The translations under genes were made by a program, and so were the position numbers. 64,000 bases of DNA from contig NZ_CP058214.1 in assembly GCF_015482775.1 (NCBI RefSeq), positions 1,364,001 through 1,428,000 on the forward strand, in the 5' to 3' direction. Shown one piece after another: positions 35,115-43,653 of this stretch (its first letter is position 1; each line of letters begins with the position of its first letter). The notes below the pieces were generated by a model. That model ran no database searches, was not told the origin of the DNA, and worked only from the letters and a program-made list of their open reading frames with translations. Source of the stretch: Kaustia mangrovi. Its GTDB lineage: Bacteria; Pseudomonadota; Alphaproteobacteria; Rhizobiales; Im1.

Positions 35115-37016
35115 TCACTGGTCCCCTCCCGACACCTGCTGCGGCTCCCGGGAGGCCGCGATCCGCCGCATACCGTAGTCGACCAGCACGCCGCCGATGG
35201 CGAGCGCCGCTCCGACCGCGTCGGTCACAAGGCCCGGCTTGATCAGCACGAAGGCTGCGCCCACGAACATCAGCCTCGGAAGCCATGAGATCGGCCCGAC
35301 CAGATAGCCCTGGAGCCCGACACTGAGGAACGCGATGCCGCAGAAGGAGGTCACCACCGACAGGAGCACGGTGGTCCAGTCGCCGATCAGCAGGAGCGAC
35401 GGTCCGAAGACGAACATGAACGGGATGATGTAGCCCGGCAGCGCGAGCTTCACCGCCGTCACGCTGGTGTCCCAGATAGGCGAGCGGGCAATGCCGCAGG
35501 CCGCGTAGACGGCAATCGCCACCGGTGGCGTGATCGCCGAGAGGATGGCGAAGTAGAGCACGAAGAGATGCGCCGCCTCGACCTGCACGCCGAGCCGCAC
35601 GAGCGCCGGCACGAGGAGGGCGACCTGCACGATATAGGCCGGCGTCGTCGGCATGCCCATGCCGAGCACGATGCCGGCGACCATGGTGAGGATGAGCGCC
35701 AGGACCAGCGAATCCTGCGACACCGCCTTCACGATGCCGGTGAAGGTGAGCCCGAGCCCGGTTTGCGCGATCACGCCGATGACGATGCCCGCCGTCGCGC
35801 AGGCCATGGCGACGATCACCGCGTTGCGCGCGCCGTCGGCGAGCGATTCCACGATCCGGCCGAACGTCACCTCCTTGCGCGTCCCCTTGCGCAGGAGCGC
35901 GAGCGGAACGACGGAGAGAATGCCGCACAATGCGGAGAACTGGGCGGAATAGCCCCACAGAAGGGCGCCGACGATGACGACGATCGGCCCGAAGAGATGG
36001 CCGCGCTCGACCAGCACCTCCTTCAGCCGCGGCAGGTCGGCCCGGGGCAGGCCCTTCATGCCCAGCCGGCGCGCCTCCAGATGCACCGCGAGGAAGACGG
36101 CGAAATAGTAGAGCACGGCGGGCAGGATGGCGAAGCTCGCGACGGTGAGATAGCTGACGCCGAGGAACTCCGCCATGACGAAGGCGGCCGCCCCCATGAT
36201 CGGCGGCATGATCTGCCCGCCCGTCGAGGCCACCGCCTCCACCGCGCCGGCGAAGGCCGGCCGGTAGCCGATGCGCTTCATGAGCGGAATCGTGAAGGCG
36301 CCGGTCGTCATCACATTGGCGACCGCCGATCCCGAGATCGAGCCGAAGATTCCGGAGGAGACCACCGCGACCTTGGCCGGCCCGCCGGAGCTGTGGCCGG
36401 TCAGCGCGAGCGCGAAATCCATGAACAGCCGTCCGACCCCCATGCGCTCGCACAGCGCGCCGAACATCACGAACAGCACCACATAGGTGGCCGACACCTG
36501 CACGGGAATGCCGAACAGGGCGTCGGTGGTCATGTACTGGTATTCGAGCAGCCGGACGGGATCTATCGAGGTGAAGGCGAGCTGATAGGCCAGGAATATG
36601 ATCGCGGTGATCGGGAGGATGGGCCCGATGGCGCGCCTCGTCCCCTCCAGCACCACCATCATCATCAGCACGGCGAAGAAGATGTCGGTCGCGCTGACCG
36701 GCCCGACATAGGCCATGCGCGTGTTGAAATAGGTCTGCTCGATGATCGGATAGGCGGTCGCGGCGAGCGCGCCGGCCACCATCGCCCAATCGATCACGCC
36801 GGGCCGGTCGTGGCGGCCACCGGAGCGCGCGGGCAGGGACATGAAGACCAGCACCAGCGCGAAGCCGAGATGCGCGGAGCGCAGGGTGAAGGCGTTGGGC
36901 GGCCCGAAAAAGGCGATGTAAAGATGAAAGAGGCTCATCGACACGGCGACCGCCGTGATCAGCCTCCTGCTCCAGACCTCATAGGGCGACTTCGCCTCTG
37001 CGACGTCCTCTGCCAT
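35115..37016 (-). CDS. TAXI-TRAP transporter fused permease (DctQM)
   Basis: Product of 633 residues, a 4TM/12TM fusion typical of TAXI-type TRAP transporters. The small-subunit part occupies roughly 20-120; the large part includes GGPAKVAVVSSGIFGSISGSAVANVMTTG and STGGQIMPPIMGAAAFVMAE, which are standard DctM text, and later MVAGIVLGMGMPTTPAY. GGGAGATACC precedes the ATG. It moves a carboxylate with a sodium or proton gradient, fed by the binding protein encoded directly upstream. Confidence 0.92.
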   Translation of the reverse strand: MAEDVAEAKSPYEVWSRRLITAVAVSMSLFHLYIAFFGPPNAFTLRSAHLGFALVLVFMSLPARSGGRHDRPGVIDWAMVAGALAATAYPIIEQTYFNTRMAYVGPVSATDIFFAVLMMMVVLEGTRRAIGPILPITAIIFLAYQLAFTSIDPVRLLEYQYMTTDALFGIPVQVSATYVVLFVMFGALCERMGVGRLFMDFALALTGHSSGGPAKVAVVSSGIFGSISGSAVANVMTTGAFTIPLMKRIGYRPAFAGAVEAVASTGGQIMPPIMGAAAFVMAEFLGVSYLTVASFAILPAVLYYFAVFLAVHLEARRLGMKGLPRADLPRLKEVLVERGHLFGPIVVIVGALLWGYSAQFSALCGILSVVPLALLRKGTRKEVTFGRIVESLADGARNAVIVAMACATAGIVIGVIAQTGLGLTFTGIVKAVSQDSLVLALILTMVAGIVLGMGMPTTPAYIVQVALLVPALVRLGVQVEAAHLFVLYFAILSAITPPVAIAVYAACGIARSPIWDTSVTAVKLALPGYIIPFMFVFGPSLLLIGDWTTVLLSVVTSFCGIAFLSVGLQGYLVGPISWLPRLMFVGAAFVLIKPGLVTDAVGAALAIGGVLVDYGMRRIAASREPQQVSGGDQ

Positions 37017-37087
37017 GGTATCTCCCGTCCCGACAGAGCAATGCGCACAGTCGGGGCCGGACGTCGGAACGCCCGGCCCCGGCCGGA

Positions 37088-38026
37088 TCACATCGCGCCG
37101 TGCTCCTTGTAGAAGAGCTTCGCGCCTTCATGCATCGGCACGCCGTTGTCCTGCGCCATCTTCTCCACCGTCAGGCCCTTCATGGCCCCGGCAATGGCCT
37201 GCAGGTCGCCGACATTCTTCCACATCACCTCCAGAACGCCCTTCACGACCTCCGGGTCGAGATCGCAGCGCGCCACGAGATGGGTGGCATAGCCGACCAC
37301 CTGGACATCCTCGTCCTGGTTGGGATAGGAGCCGCCGGGCACCGTCAGGCCGGCGAAGCCCGGATTGCGCTCGCGCATCTGGGCGATGAACTCGTCGTCG
37401 AGCGGCACGAGCTGGATCTTGCGCGAATTGGCGAGATCCATGATCGAGGACGCCGGAACGGTGGTGCCGAGCGTGAAGATGTCGGCATTGCCGTCCTGCA
37501 TCAGCGACACGCCGTCGGAATAGGACACGTAGTCGACCGAATCCATGTCGTCATAGGACATGCCGCCCACATCGAGCACCGTGCGGATCACCTGCTCGGC
37601 GGTGTTGCCGACGGGCTGGGTCACGAGGCGGCGCCCCTTGAAGTCCGCCACGCTGTCGACACCCTCGCCGTCAATGGTGATCATCTGGAAGTATTGCGGA
37701 TAGAGCGTCGCGAGATTGCAGACATTGTCGGCCTTGCCGTCGAACGGCTTGCGGCCGTTCACCGCATCCACCGTCGAGATCGAGTTGCCGAAGCCGAGAT
37801 CGGCCTGGCCGCCCTGCACGCCCTGGATATTGGCGACACCGCCGCCGGGCATGACGATGATATTGGTGCCGAGCTCGTTGGCCGCCATGTTCTGGATCGC
37901 GCCGCCGAGCGGATACCACGAGCCGCCCTGCGGGCCGGTCATGAAGCGGAGCTGCTGGGCGTCCGCCCCGCTCGCCGTGCCGAGGCCGACGGCCACGGCC
38001 ATTGCAAACAGAAGAGATTTCTTCAT
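37088..38026 (-). CDS. TAXI-family TRAP substrate-binding protein
   Basis: Product of 312 residues with a Sec signal peptide (1-23, ending ADA) and the TAXI (TRAP-associated extracytoplasmic immunogenic) fold: LRFMTGPQGGSWYPLGGAI, VMPGGGVANIQGVQGGQADLGFGNS and an NTAEQVIRTVL segment. A good Shine-Dalgarno (GGGAGGATT) precedes the ATG. It delivers the substrate, probably a sugar acid given the operon, to the fused permease downstream. Confidence 0.92.
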   Translation of the reverse strand: MKKSLLFAMAVAVGLGTASGADAQQLRFMTGPQGGSWYPLGGAIQNMAANELGTNIIVMPGGGVANIQGVQGGQADLGFGNSISTVDAVNGRKPFDGKADNVCNLATLYPQYFQMITIDGEGVDSVADFKGRRLVTQPVGNTAEQVIRTVLDVGGMSYDDMDSVDYVSYSDGVSLMQDGNADIFTLGTTVPASSIMDLANSRKIQLVPLDDEFIAQMRERNPGFAGLTVPGGSYPNQDEDVQVVGYATHLVARCDLDPEVVKGVLEVMWKNVGDLQAIAGAMKGLTVEKMAQDNGVPMHEGAKLFYKEHGAM

Positions 38027-38079
38027 TCTGGAATCCTCCCTAAGTCGTTTCCAAACCAATGATGCGGACGGCCCGGCGA

Positions 38080-39189
38080 TCAGCCGGCGCCGAGCTGCAT
38101 TTCCGTCTCGTTTCCAGCGTCCAACATGAACGGCGCGCCCGCCTCCGACGCGATCTCGCGCAGCCGGGACACAAGGCTTGCCGTCAGCGGTATGCCGTTC
38201 GTCCGCCGTTCTTCCTCGCGGCGGTATTCGGGGTCTCCGGGAACCTGGACCGGCTGCGATGTATCAACCGGCTCGCTTGCGCGCAAGGCGTTCACGAAGC
38301 TGTCCAGATCCTCCTCGAAGCCGCCCTCCGGCCGGAACAGGGCCGGGTCGAGCGCGAGGAAGAAGTGCCCGACATCGTGGCGCTCCTGGGCCTCGGGCCG
38401 GATCGGGGCGAAGGTCGCGCCCGCCAGGACGGTGGACAGCACCTCCACCATCGCCGCGAGCCCGTAACCCTTGTGGCCTCCACGCTCCTCCTCGCCGCCG
38501 AGCGGCGACAGGCGCGGATCGGCGAGCGCGCGGTCGGGATCCGTCTCCCAGCCGCCCTCGCGGTCCTGCGACCAGCCCTCCGGCAGCGGAAGGCCGGAGA
38601 ATTTCTTCACCCGCATCTTGCCGATGGCCGCCGTGGAGGTCGCCATGTCCAGGACGAACGGACGATTGTTGCGGCCGGGCGCGGCGAAGGCGATCGGGTT
38701 CGTGCCGAGCATCGGCTCGCGCCCGCGCGTCGGCACGATGGAAGGCCGCCAGACGGCAGTGGTGCAGAACCCCACCTGGCCGCCCGCCGCGATCCGCCGG
38801 ACATAGGGGCCCGCCGCGCCGAAATGATGGGAGTTGCGCACCGCGACCGCGCCGACGCCGAATGCCGCCGCCTTGCGCATGGCAAGCTCCGTCGCCCTGA
38901 GCGAGACCAGATGGCCGAAGCCCCCGCCGCCGTCCAGAACGGCAATCGCAGCGCGGTCGACCACGGTCGCGATCTCCGGATCCGGCACGATGCGGCCGGC
39001 GGCCATCTGGACCCGGTAGAAGTCGAGCAGCGATACGCCATGGCTGTCGATTCCGGCGAGATTGGCCTCGACAAGCAGTTGCGCGGCCGCCTCCGCCTGC
39101 TCCCGGGGCAGCCCCCAGGCATCGAGGATGGCAAGAATCTGCCGCTTCAGCACCTCGGCGGAAACGGTATGCATCTGTGGCTCGCTCAT
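38080..39189 (-). CDS. Ldh2-family (malate/L-lactate/sulfolactate-type) oxidoreductase
   Basis: Product of 369 residues in the NAD(P)-dependent Ldh2 family, whose members include YiaK (2,3-diketogulonate reductase), ureidoglycolate dehydrogenase and ComC. Family text: ANLAGIDSHGVSLLDFYRVQ, VRNSHHFGAAGPYVRRIA (catalytic His), GTNPIAFAAPG and HKGYGLAAMVEVLSTVLAGA. In an operon with a DHDPS-type lyase, a dehydratase and TRAP genes, it more likely handles a 2-keto or 2-hydroxy sugar acid than lactate. Confidence 0.87.
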   Translation of the reverse strand: MSEPQMHTVSAEVLKRQILAILDAWGLPREQAEAAAQLLVEANLAGIDSHGVSLLDFYRVQMAAGRIVPDPEIATVVDRAAIAVLDGGGGFGHLVSLRATELAMRKAAAFGVGAVAVRNSHHFGAAGPYVRRIAAGGQVGFCTTAVWRPSIVPTRGREPMLGTNPIAFAAPGRNNRPFVLDMATSTAAIGKMRVKKFSGLPLPEGWSQDREGGWETDPDRALADPRLSPLGGEEERGGHKGYGLAAMVEVLSTVLAGATFAPIRPEAQERHDVGHFFLALDPALFRPEGGFEEDLDSFVNALRASEPVDTSQPVQVPGDPEYRREEERRTNGIPLTASLVSRLREIASEAGAPFMLDAGNETEMQLGAG

Positions 39190-39204
39190 TGTCGCCTGGC
39201 CCCG

Positions 39205-40140
39205 TCAGGCCGCGTCGGCAAGGCTGGCATCGAGCGCCGCCAGCTCCCTGGCGACGGGCTCGACCCGCGCGCGCTCGTCGCCGGACAGGTTGGACAGCAT
39301 GGGCAGCATCGGCCCCATATCCGCGATGCCGGCCAGCGTCACCGCGTCGTGCAGCACGCGGATCGGGCTGATGCCGTCGCGCAGATCCTCGAGCGGCAGG
39401 AAGCGCTCGCGGATCGTCTCCGCCTCGGCCACGTCGCCGCGCTTGAGCGCATGGAGCAGCGCGGTGGAGCTGCGCGGCGCCACGCAGACGGAACCGGAGG
39501 TGAAGGCCGTGAGGCCGAACTGCGTCACATGGGTGATCGCCGGGCGTTCGCCGATGCCGCTGATGACCATATCCGGATCGACCTTCTGGAGGATGTCCGA
39601 CAGGAGCGCATCCTTCGAGGGGTCCTCGCGCACCACGGCGTATTTCATGGCGCAGACGAGCCCGTCATCGGCGAGCTTGCCGGCGAGCTCCGGCGTGATG
39701 TAGCCCTCGTTCTTCACATAGAGGACGATGGGCTTGCCATAGCGCTCCGCGAAGCGGCGCACGCCGGTCGCCACGCCGTCGGGCGTCGCCGGGAAGTTGA
39801 GCGGCAGCACCATGACGGTCGGGAAGGCGTCGTGCTCCCTGAGCACCGCGACCTGATCCATCGCGCGGCCATAGTCCGGCCCGACGGAGGGGATGACCCA
39901 GCTGTCGGCCCCGGCCTTGTCCTGCAGCATGCCGAGCGTCTCGGCGAACTGGGCGAGGTCGATATTGTAGAAATTGGCGTTGCCGCCATACATGAGCGTC
40001 GTGACGCCCCCCGCCTCCAGATAGCGGATGAGCGCGGCATTGGCCTCCACATCGAGGCTCAGATCGGCGTTGCGGGCAAGCGGCGGCACGGAGAGAACCG
40101 AGCGCGCGAGGTCGGCACGCTCAACGGCTGTCGTCTTCAC
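39205..40140 (-). CDS. DHDPS/N-acetylneuraminate lyase-family aldolase or dehydratase
   Basis: Product of 311 residues, (beta/alpha)8 class I aldolase family. The Schiff-base Lys is in GLVCAMKYAV and the partner Tyr in YVKNEGY. The usual GTTGE loop is replaced by TTLMYGGNANFYNI, so this is a divergent member. I start at the GTG at 40140 because GGGGGAT lies just upstream. First gene of the operon (lyase, Ldh2 oxidoreductase, TAXI-TRAP, dehydratase), and divergent from the GntR gene. It may cleave or dehydrate a 2-keto-3-deoxy sugar acid. Confidence 0.83.
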   Translation of the reverse strand: MKTTAVERADLARSVLSVPPLARNADLSLDVEANAALIRYLEAGGVTTLMYGGNANFYNIDLAQFAETLGMLQDKAGADSWVIPSVGPDYGRAMDQVAVLREHDAFPTVMVLPLNFPATPDGVATGVRRFAERYGKPIVLYVKNEGYITPELAGKLADDGLVCAMKYAVVREDPSKDALLSDILQKVDPDMVISGIGERPAITHVTQFGLTAFTSGSVCVAPRSSTALLHALKRGDVAEAETIRERFLPLEDLRDGISPIRVLHDAVTLAGIADMGPMLPMLSNLSGDERARVEPVARELAALDASLADAA

Positions 40141-40227
40141 TGGACATCCCCCTGTCAAAGAGTCCGGTCATCGTTCCGCGGTGGTCCCGCGTGTGTCGTG
40201 CCGGTAGGCGACCATGACAGCGCAAAG

Positions 40228-40246
40228 TTGTCAAGCAGACTTACAA
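40228..40246. promoter_or_regulatory. Putative GntR operator TTGT-N11-ACAA
   Basis: TTGTCAAGCAGACTTACAA is an imperfect inverted repeat (TTGTCA / TTACAA) in the gap between the divergent lyase and GntR genes. Its size and symmetry fit an FCD-type GntR operator. Confidence 0.4.
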
Positions 40247-40296
40247 GTTGATTTCTTTGATTGCCTCCGCCGCCGGCTGCGCCTAGGCTGTCGCCC

Positions 40297-41073
40297 ATGA
40301 CGCGGGACAAGATGACGCAGCACGCCACGCTGGCGCACATGCCTCCGGCCGACGACGACGATGCGGCCCATTCCGGCCTTCTACTGCGCCAGTCCCGGCT
40401 GACGGATCAGGTCTACGAGCTGCTTCTCCTGGAGATCGCCCGGGGCGCCTATGTCATCGGCGAGCGGCTGCCCTCCGAACCGCAGCTATGCACGGAATTC
40501 GGCGTGTCGCGGCCGGTCATCCGCGAGGCGCTCGCCCGCCTGCGCGCCGACGACATCGTGCGCAGCCGGCGCGGCTCGGGCACCTATGTGGTGCGCGAGC
40601 CAAGCCACGATTTCGCGGCCCTCGCCCCCTCCGGCGCGCTGGCGGAGATCCAGCGCGCCAACGAGTTCCGCATCGGCATGGAGACGGAGGCCGCCGCACT
40701 CGCCGCCATCAGGCGCAACGCCGACGACCTCAAGGCCATGGAGACGGCCAACGAGGCCGTCGCCGCCGCGCTCGAGGCCGACGAGGTCGGCGCGGAGGCC
40801 GATCTGGACTTCCATCGCGCCGTGGCGCTCGCCACCCGCAACCACCTGTTCGTTCAGGGCATCCAGATGCTGAGCGCGCCGATCCTCACCTCCATCACGG
40901 TCGCCCGCCGGCTCAAGCAGATCGGCAATCGCGACCGGCTGAACGAGGTGCTCGCCGAGCATGAGGAGGTGCTTGCCGCGATCCGCAGGCAGGATGCCGA
41001 GACCGCCCGCACGGCCATGCATGCCCACATGACGAAATCGCGCGACCGCATGCACGGTTTCATGACAGACTGA
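40297..41073 (+). CDS. GntR-family regulator, FCD type
   Basis: Product of 258 residues: about 35 variable residues, then the winged HTH (about 42-110; RLPSEPQLCTEFGVSRPVIREALARLRADDIV, RRGSGTYV) and an FCD ligand domain (about 115-250; DLDFHRAVALATRN, EHEEVLAAIRRQD carry the metal-site Asp/His). It is divergent from the sugar-acid operon and followed by a hydroxyacid dehydrogenase gene, both probable targets. Confidence 0.88.
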   Translation: MTRDKMTQHATLAHMPPADDDDAAHSGLLLRQSRLTDQVYELLLLEIARGAYVIGERLPSEPQLCTEFGVSRPVIREALARLRADDIVRSRRGSGTYVVREPSHDFAALAPSGALAEIQRANEFRIGMETEAAALAAIRRNADDLKAMETANEAVAAALEADEVGAEADLDFHRAVALATRNHLFVQGIQMLSAPILTSITVARRLKQIGNRDRLNEVLAEHEEVLAAIRRQDAETARTAMHAHMTKSRDRMHGFMTD

Positions 41074-41106
41074 TCCCCTTCATCCCAGCCCAGAGGAGCT
41101 TCCCGC

Positions 41107-42051
41107 ATGCCGCAGGAAATAGCCATGCTTGCGTCCGTCTTCGGCCAGGTCCCCGGACTGCTGGACGAGTTCCGGAAGCATTTCACCGTCCACCTCATGA
41201 ACAAGCCGGAGCTGTTCGACCCGGAGGCCGCCAGGCGGGTGCGCGCCATCGCGACCTCGGGCGGCGTCGGCGCCGATGCCAGCGTCTATGACCGCTTTCC
41301 CGCAGCCGAGATCGTGGCGAGCTTCGGCGTCGGCTACGACCAGGTCGACGTCGCGGAAGCCGAGCGGCGCGGCCTGAAGGTCACCAACACGCCGGGCGTG
41401 CTGACCGAGGACGTCGCGGACCTCGCCATCGCGCTGCTCCTCGCCGTCTCCCGCGATATCGTGGTGGGCGATGCCCATGCGCGAAGCGGCGACTGGGCGG
41501 CGAAGGGCCCCATGCCCCTGAAGCGCAAGGTGTCGGGCAAGCGCGCCGGCATTGTGGGGCTCGGCGGCATCGGGCAGGACATCGCCCGGCGCGCGGCGGC
41601 CTTCAACATGGACATCGCCTGGACCGGCCCGCGCCCCAAGCCCGACCAGCCCTATGAGTACGTTCCCGATCCGGTGGCCCTGGCTGAGCGCTCCGACGTG
41701 CTCTTCGTCTCCTGCGTCGGGGGCCCCGAGACGCGCCATCTCGTCAATACGCAAGTGCTGAAGGCGCTCGGGCCGGAGGGCATCCTCGTCAATGTCTCGC
41801 GCGGCTCCGTGGTCGACGAGGACGCGCTGATCGCCGCCCTTCGCGCCGACGGGCTCTACGGGGCGGGCCTCGACGTGTTCGAGAACGAGCCGGAGATCCC
41901 GCAAGCCCTCAAGGACGATCGCCGTGTCGTGCTCCATCCCCACCACGCGTCGGGCACGACAGAGACCCGGCGCGCCATGGGCCTTCTGGTGCTCGACAAT
42001 CTGCGTGCCCATTTCGACGGCCGCCCCCTGCCGACGCCCGTCGTCGGCTAG
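41107..42051 (+). CDS. D-isomer-specific 2-hydroxyacid dehydrogenase
   Basis: Product of 314 residues. NAD-binding GLGGIG at about 151-156; the Arg (NVSRGSVVDE), Glu (FENEPEIP) and His (LHPHHASG) of the active site are present. FGVGYDQVDVAEAERRGLKVTNTPGVLTEDVAD is classic glyoxylate/hydroxypyruvate-reductase-like text. It lies 33 bp after the GntR gene and probably reduces a 2-keto product of the sugar-acid pathway or oxidises a D-2-hydroxy acid. Confidence 0.9.
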   Translation: MPQEIAMLASVFGQVPGLLDEFRKHFTVHLMNKPELFDPEAARRVRAIATSGGVGADASVYDRFPAAEIVASFGVGYDQVDVAEAERRGLKVTNTPGVLTEDVADLAIALLLAVSRDIVVGDAHARSGDWAAKGPMPLKRKVSGKRAGIVGLGGIGQDIARRAAAFNMDIAWTGPRPKPDQPYEYVPDPVALAERSDVLFVSCVGGPETRHLVNTQVLKALGPEGILVNVSRGSVVDEDALIAALRADGLYGAGLDVFENEPEIPQALKDDRRVVLHPHHASGTTETRRAMGLLVLDNLRAHFDGRPLPTPVVG

Positions 42052-42063
42052 AGTTTGCACTCA

Positions 42064-42164
42064 AACGGCACCGGCTGAGCTCCCCCACCCGGCCACCCGC
42101 GGGATCGTAATTTCATGGGTGGCCGGGTGGGGGAGCGGGCCGGGGCAGCCCGACCGGACAGGAC
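42064..42164. repeat. Long palindromic repeat, family B copy 2
   Basis: About 100 bp very similar to 11438-11537 and in the same orientation, with the same flanks (AACGGCACCGG, GCAGCCCGACCGGA) and long inverted CCCCCACCCGGCCACCC arms. It fills the gap between convergent genes exactly up to the stop codon of the membrane-protein gene and probably acts as terminator. Confidence 0.85.
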
Positions 42165-43538
42165 CTACCCCCAGACGACGTGCCTGAGACCCATCAGGAT
42201 CAGGATGACGATCACCGACATGCCGATGCCGTAGGCCGCGTTCCACCGCCAGGCGACCGTCCAGACCGGCAGGGAGAGCTGCCGGCCCATATAGAGCGCC
42301 GTGCCGGAAAAGGGCGAGACCACCGTTGCGAGCCCCCAGCTCGCCACCATGCAGAGCGCCACGATCTCGGCGGGAAGCCCCAGAACGGCCGGCGGCAGGG
42401 CCTCCCCGATCACGATCACGGGGATGACCGGGTGGAGGCCGATCAGCCCGAGGGCGACACTGACGCCGATAATCATCGCGATGGCGCCGTCGCCCGTGGG
42501 GATCGTCGTGGCGATATCGGGGTGGCCGATCATGGCCGACACGCCCGTGCCGAAGAGGCTCGCCCCGGTGAACAGCAGCACCTCGCTGCGCAGCGACGGC
42601 AGGTCGAGCAGGAGCTGGGGCATCAGACGGCCGGGGCCCGTGCCCGTACGCCCGGCGAGCAGGAACAGCCAGATCAGCGCATGAACGGGCGCGACGATGC
42701 CGATCGCGACCGGGGTCGACAGTCCCGCCGTCCCGGAGAGCGCTAGGATGGGCACGACGAGGCTCAGGAAGATCGTCAGTGCGCCGAGCCAGGCGCGGCG
42801 GTTGGCCGGCGGCGGCGGCGCGGGCGCGCGCACGCCGGACCGGGTCAGCCGGTCGAGCCCCCAGGCCACGAGGATCATCGTCGCGGAGAGCATCATGCCG
42901 AACGGGGCGAAATCGAACCAGGACAGCTCCGGCAGGATGCTCAGGACCACCGCCGTCGACACGAAGAGCGGCGACCAGCACGACGCCGCGGAAAAGCCAC
43001 GGATCATGGCGAGCGCGAGCCGGCGCTTGAGTGCCGGGTCCGACTGGCGCGCGAGCACCGTCGCCACGAGCTGCACCCCCGCGAGGTTGAGCACGGCGCC
43101 GAAGATGTTGGAGGTGAAGGCGAGCGCCAGGAAGCGCCGCCCGGGCGGCTGCTCGACGACCTGCTGGCCGACGGCGCGCAGGGCCGGGCTTTCGAGCGCG
43201 GCGACCCGCAGGCAGGCGACGGCGGCGAACAGCACCAGGAACTGCAGAGCCCGCTCCACGCCGCCGGTCGCGACCTCCTCAAACGCGCCCGCCCCGTAGC
43301 CGAGCGCGAGGCCGGCGCCGCCGAGCACCAGCCCCAGACCGCGCTGCGCGACGGGAACATGCCGGATCTCGAGCGCGAGATAGAGGGCGAGCAGCGCCGC
43401 CGCCGCCACGAAAGCGGGCCGGATATCGCCGACCGCGGCGACGAGCGTGAGCAGGGCGAAGCCGGCATAGGCCAGCGCGGACACCCGGGACCGGCGAAGG
43501 CCGGGCGCGGTTTGCGGCGCGAGTGCGGAACGATCCAT
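42165..43538 (-). CDS. Polytopic membrane protein, possible carboxylate permease
   Basis: Product of 457 residues with about 11-12 predicted membrane helices. I do not recognise a named family with confidence; stretches such as FTSNIFGAVLNLAGVQ, RGFSAASCWSPLFVSTAVVLS and two conserved-looking halves resemble ion-transporter (SLC13/CitT-like) permeases. It lies 115 bp downstream of the second dehydratase gene on the same strand, so it is a candidate importer for that module. The start MDRSALAPQ at 43538 lacks a clear Shine-Dalgarno. Confidence 0.65.
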   Translation of the reverse strand: MDRSALAPQTAPGLRRSRVSALAYAGFALLTLVAAVGDIRPAFVAAAALLALYLALEIRHVPVAQRGLGLVLGGAGLALGYGAGAFEEVATGGVERALQFLVLFAAVACLRVAALESPALRAVGQQVVEQPPGRRFLALAFTSNIFGAVLNLAGVQLVATVLARQSDPALKRRLALAMIRGFSAASCWSPLFVSTAVVLSILPELSWFDFAPFGMMLSATMILVAWGLDRLTRSGVRAPAPPPPANRRAWLGALTIFLSLVVPILALSGTAGLSTPVAIGIVAPVHALIWLFLLAGRTGTGPGRLMPQLLLDLPSLRSEVLLFTGASLFGTGVSAMIGHPDIATTIPTGDGAIAMIIGVSVALGLIGLHPVIPVIVIGEALPPAVLGLPAEIVALCMVASWGLATVVSPFSGTALYMGRQLSLPVWTVAWRWNAAYGIGMSVIVILILMGLRHVVWG

Positions 43539-43653
43539 CGGGCGGAACGGATCAGGCGATCCGGAAGGACAGGTCGGGATGACGGGCGGGGTGGACAGGC
43601 CAGTTACGCATGCAAGCCTGCGCCCTGTCCGCCCCGATGTCCAGCCTCGCCGT

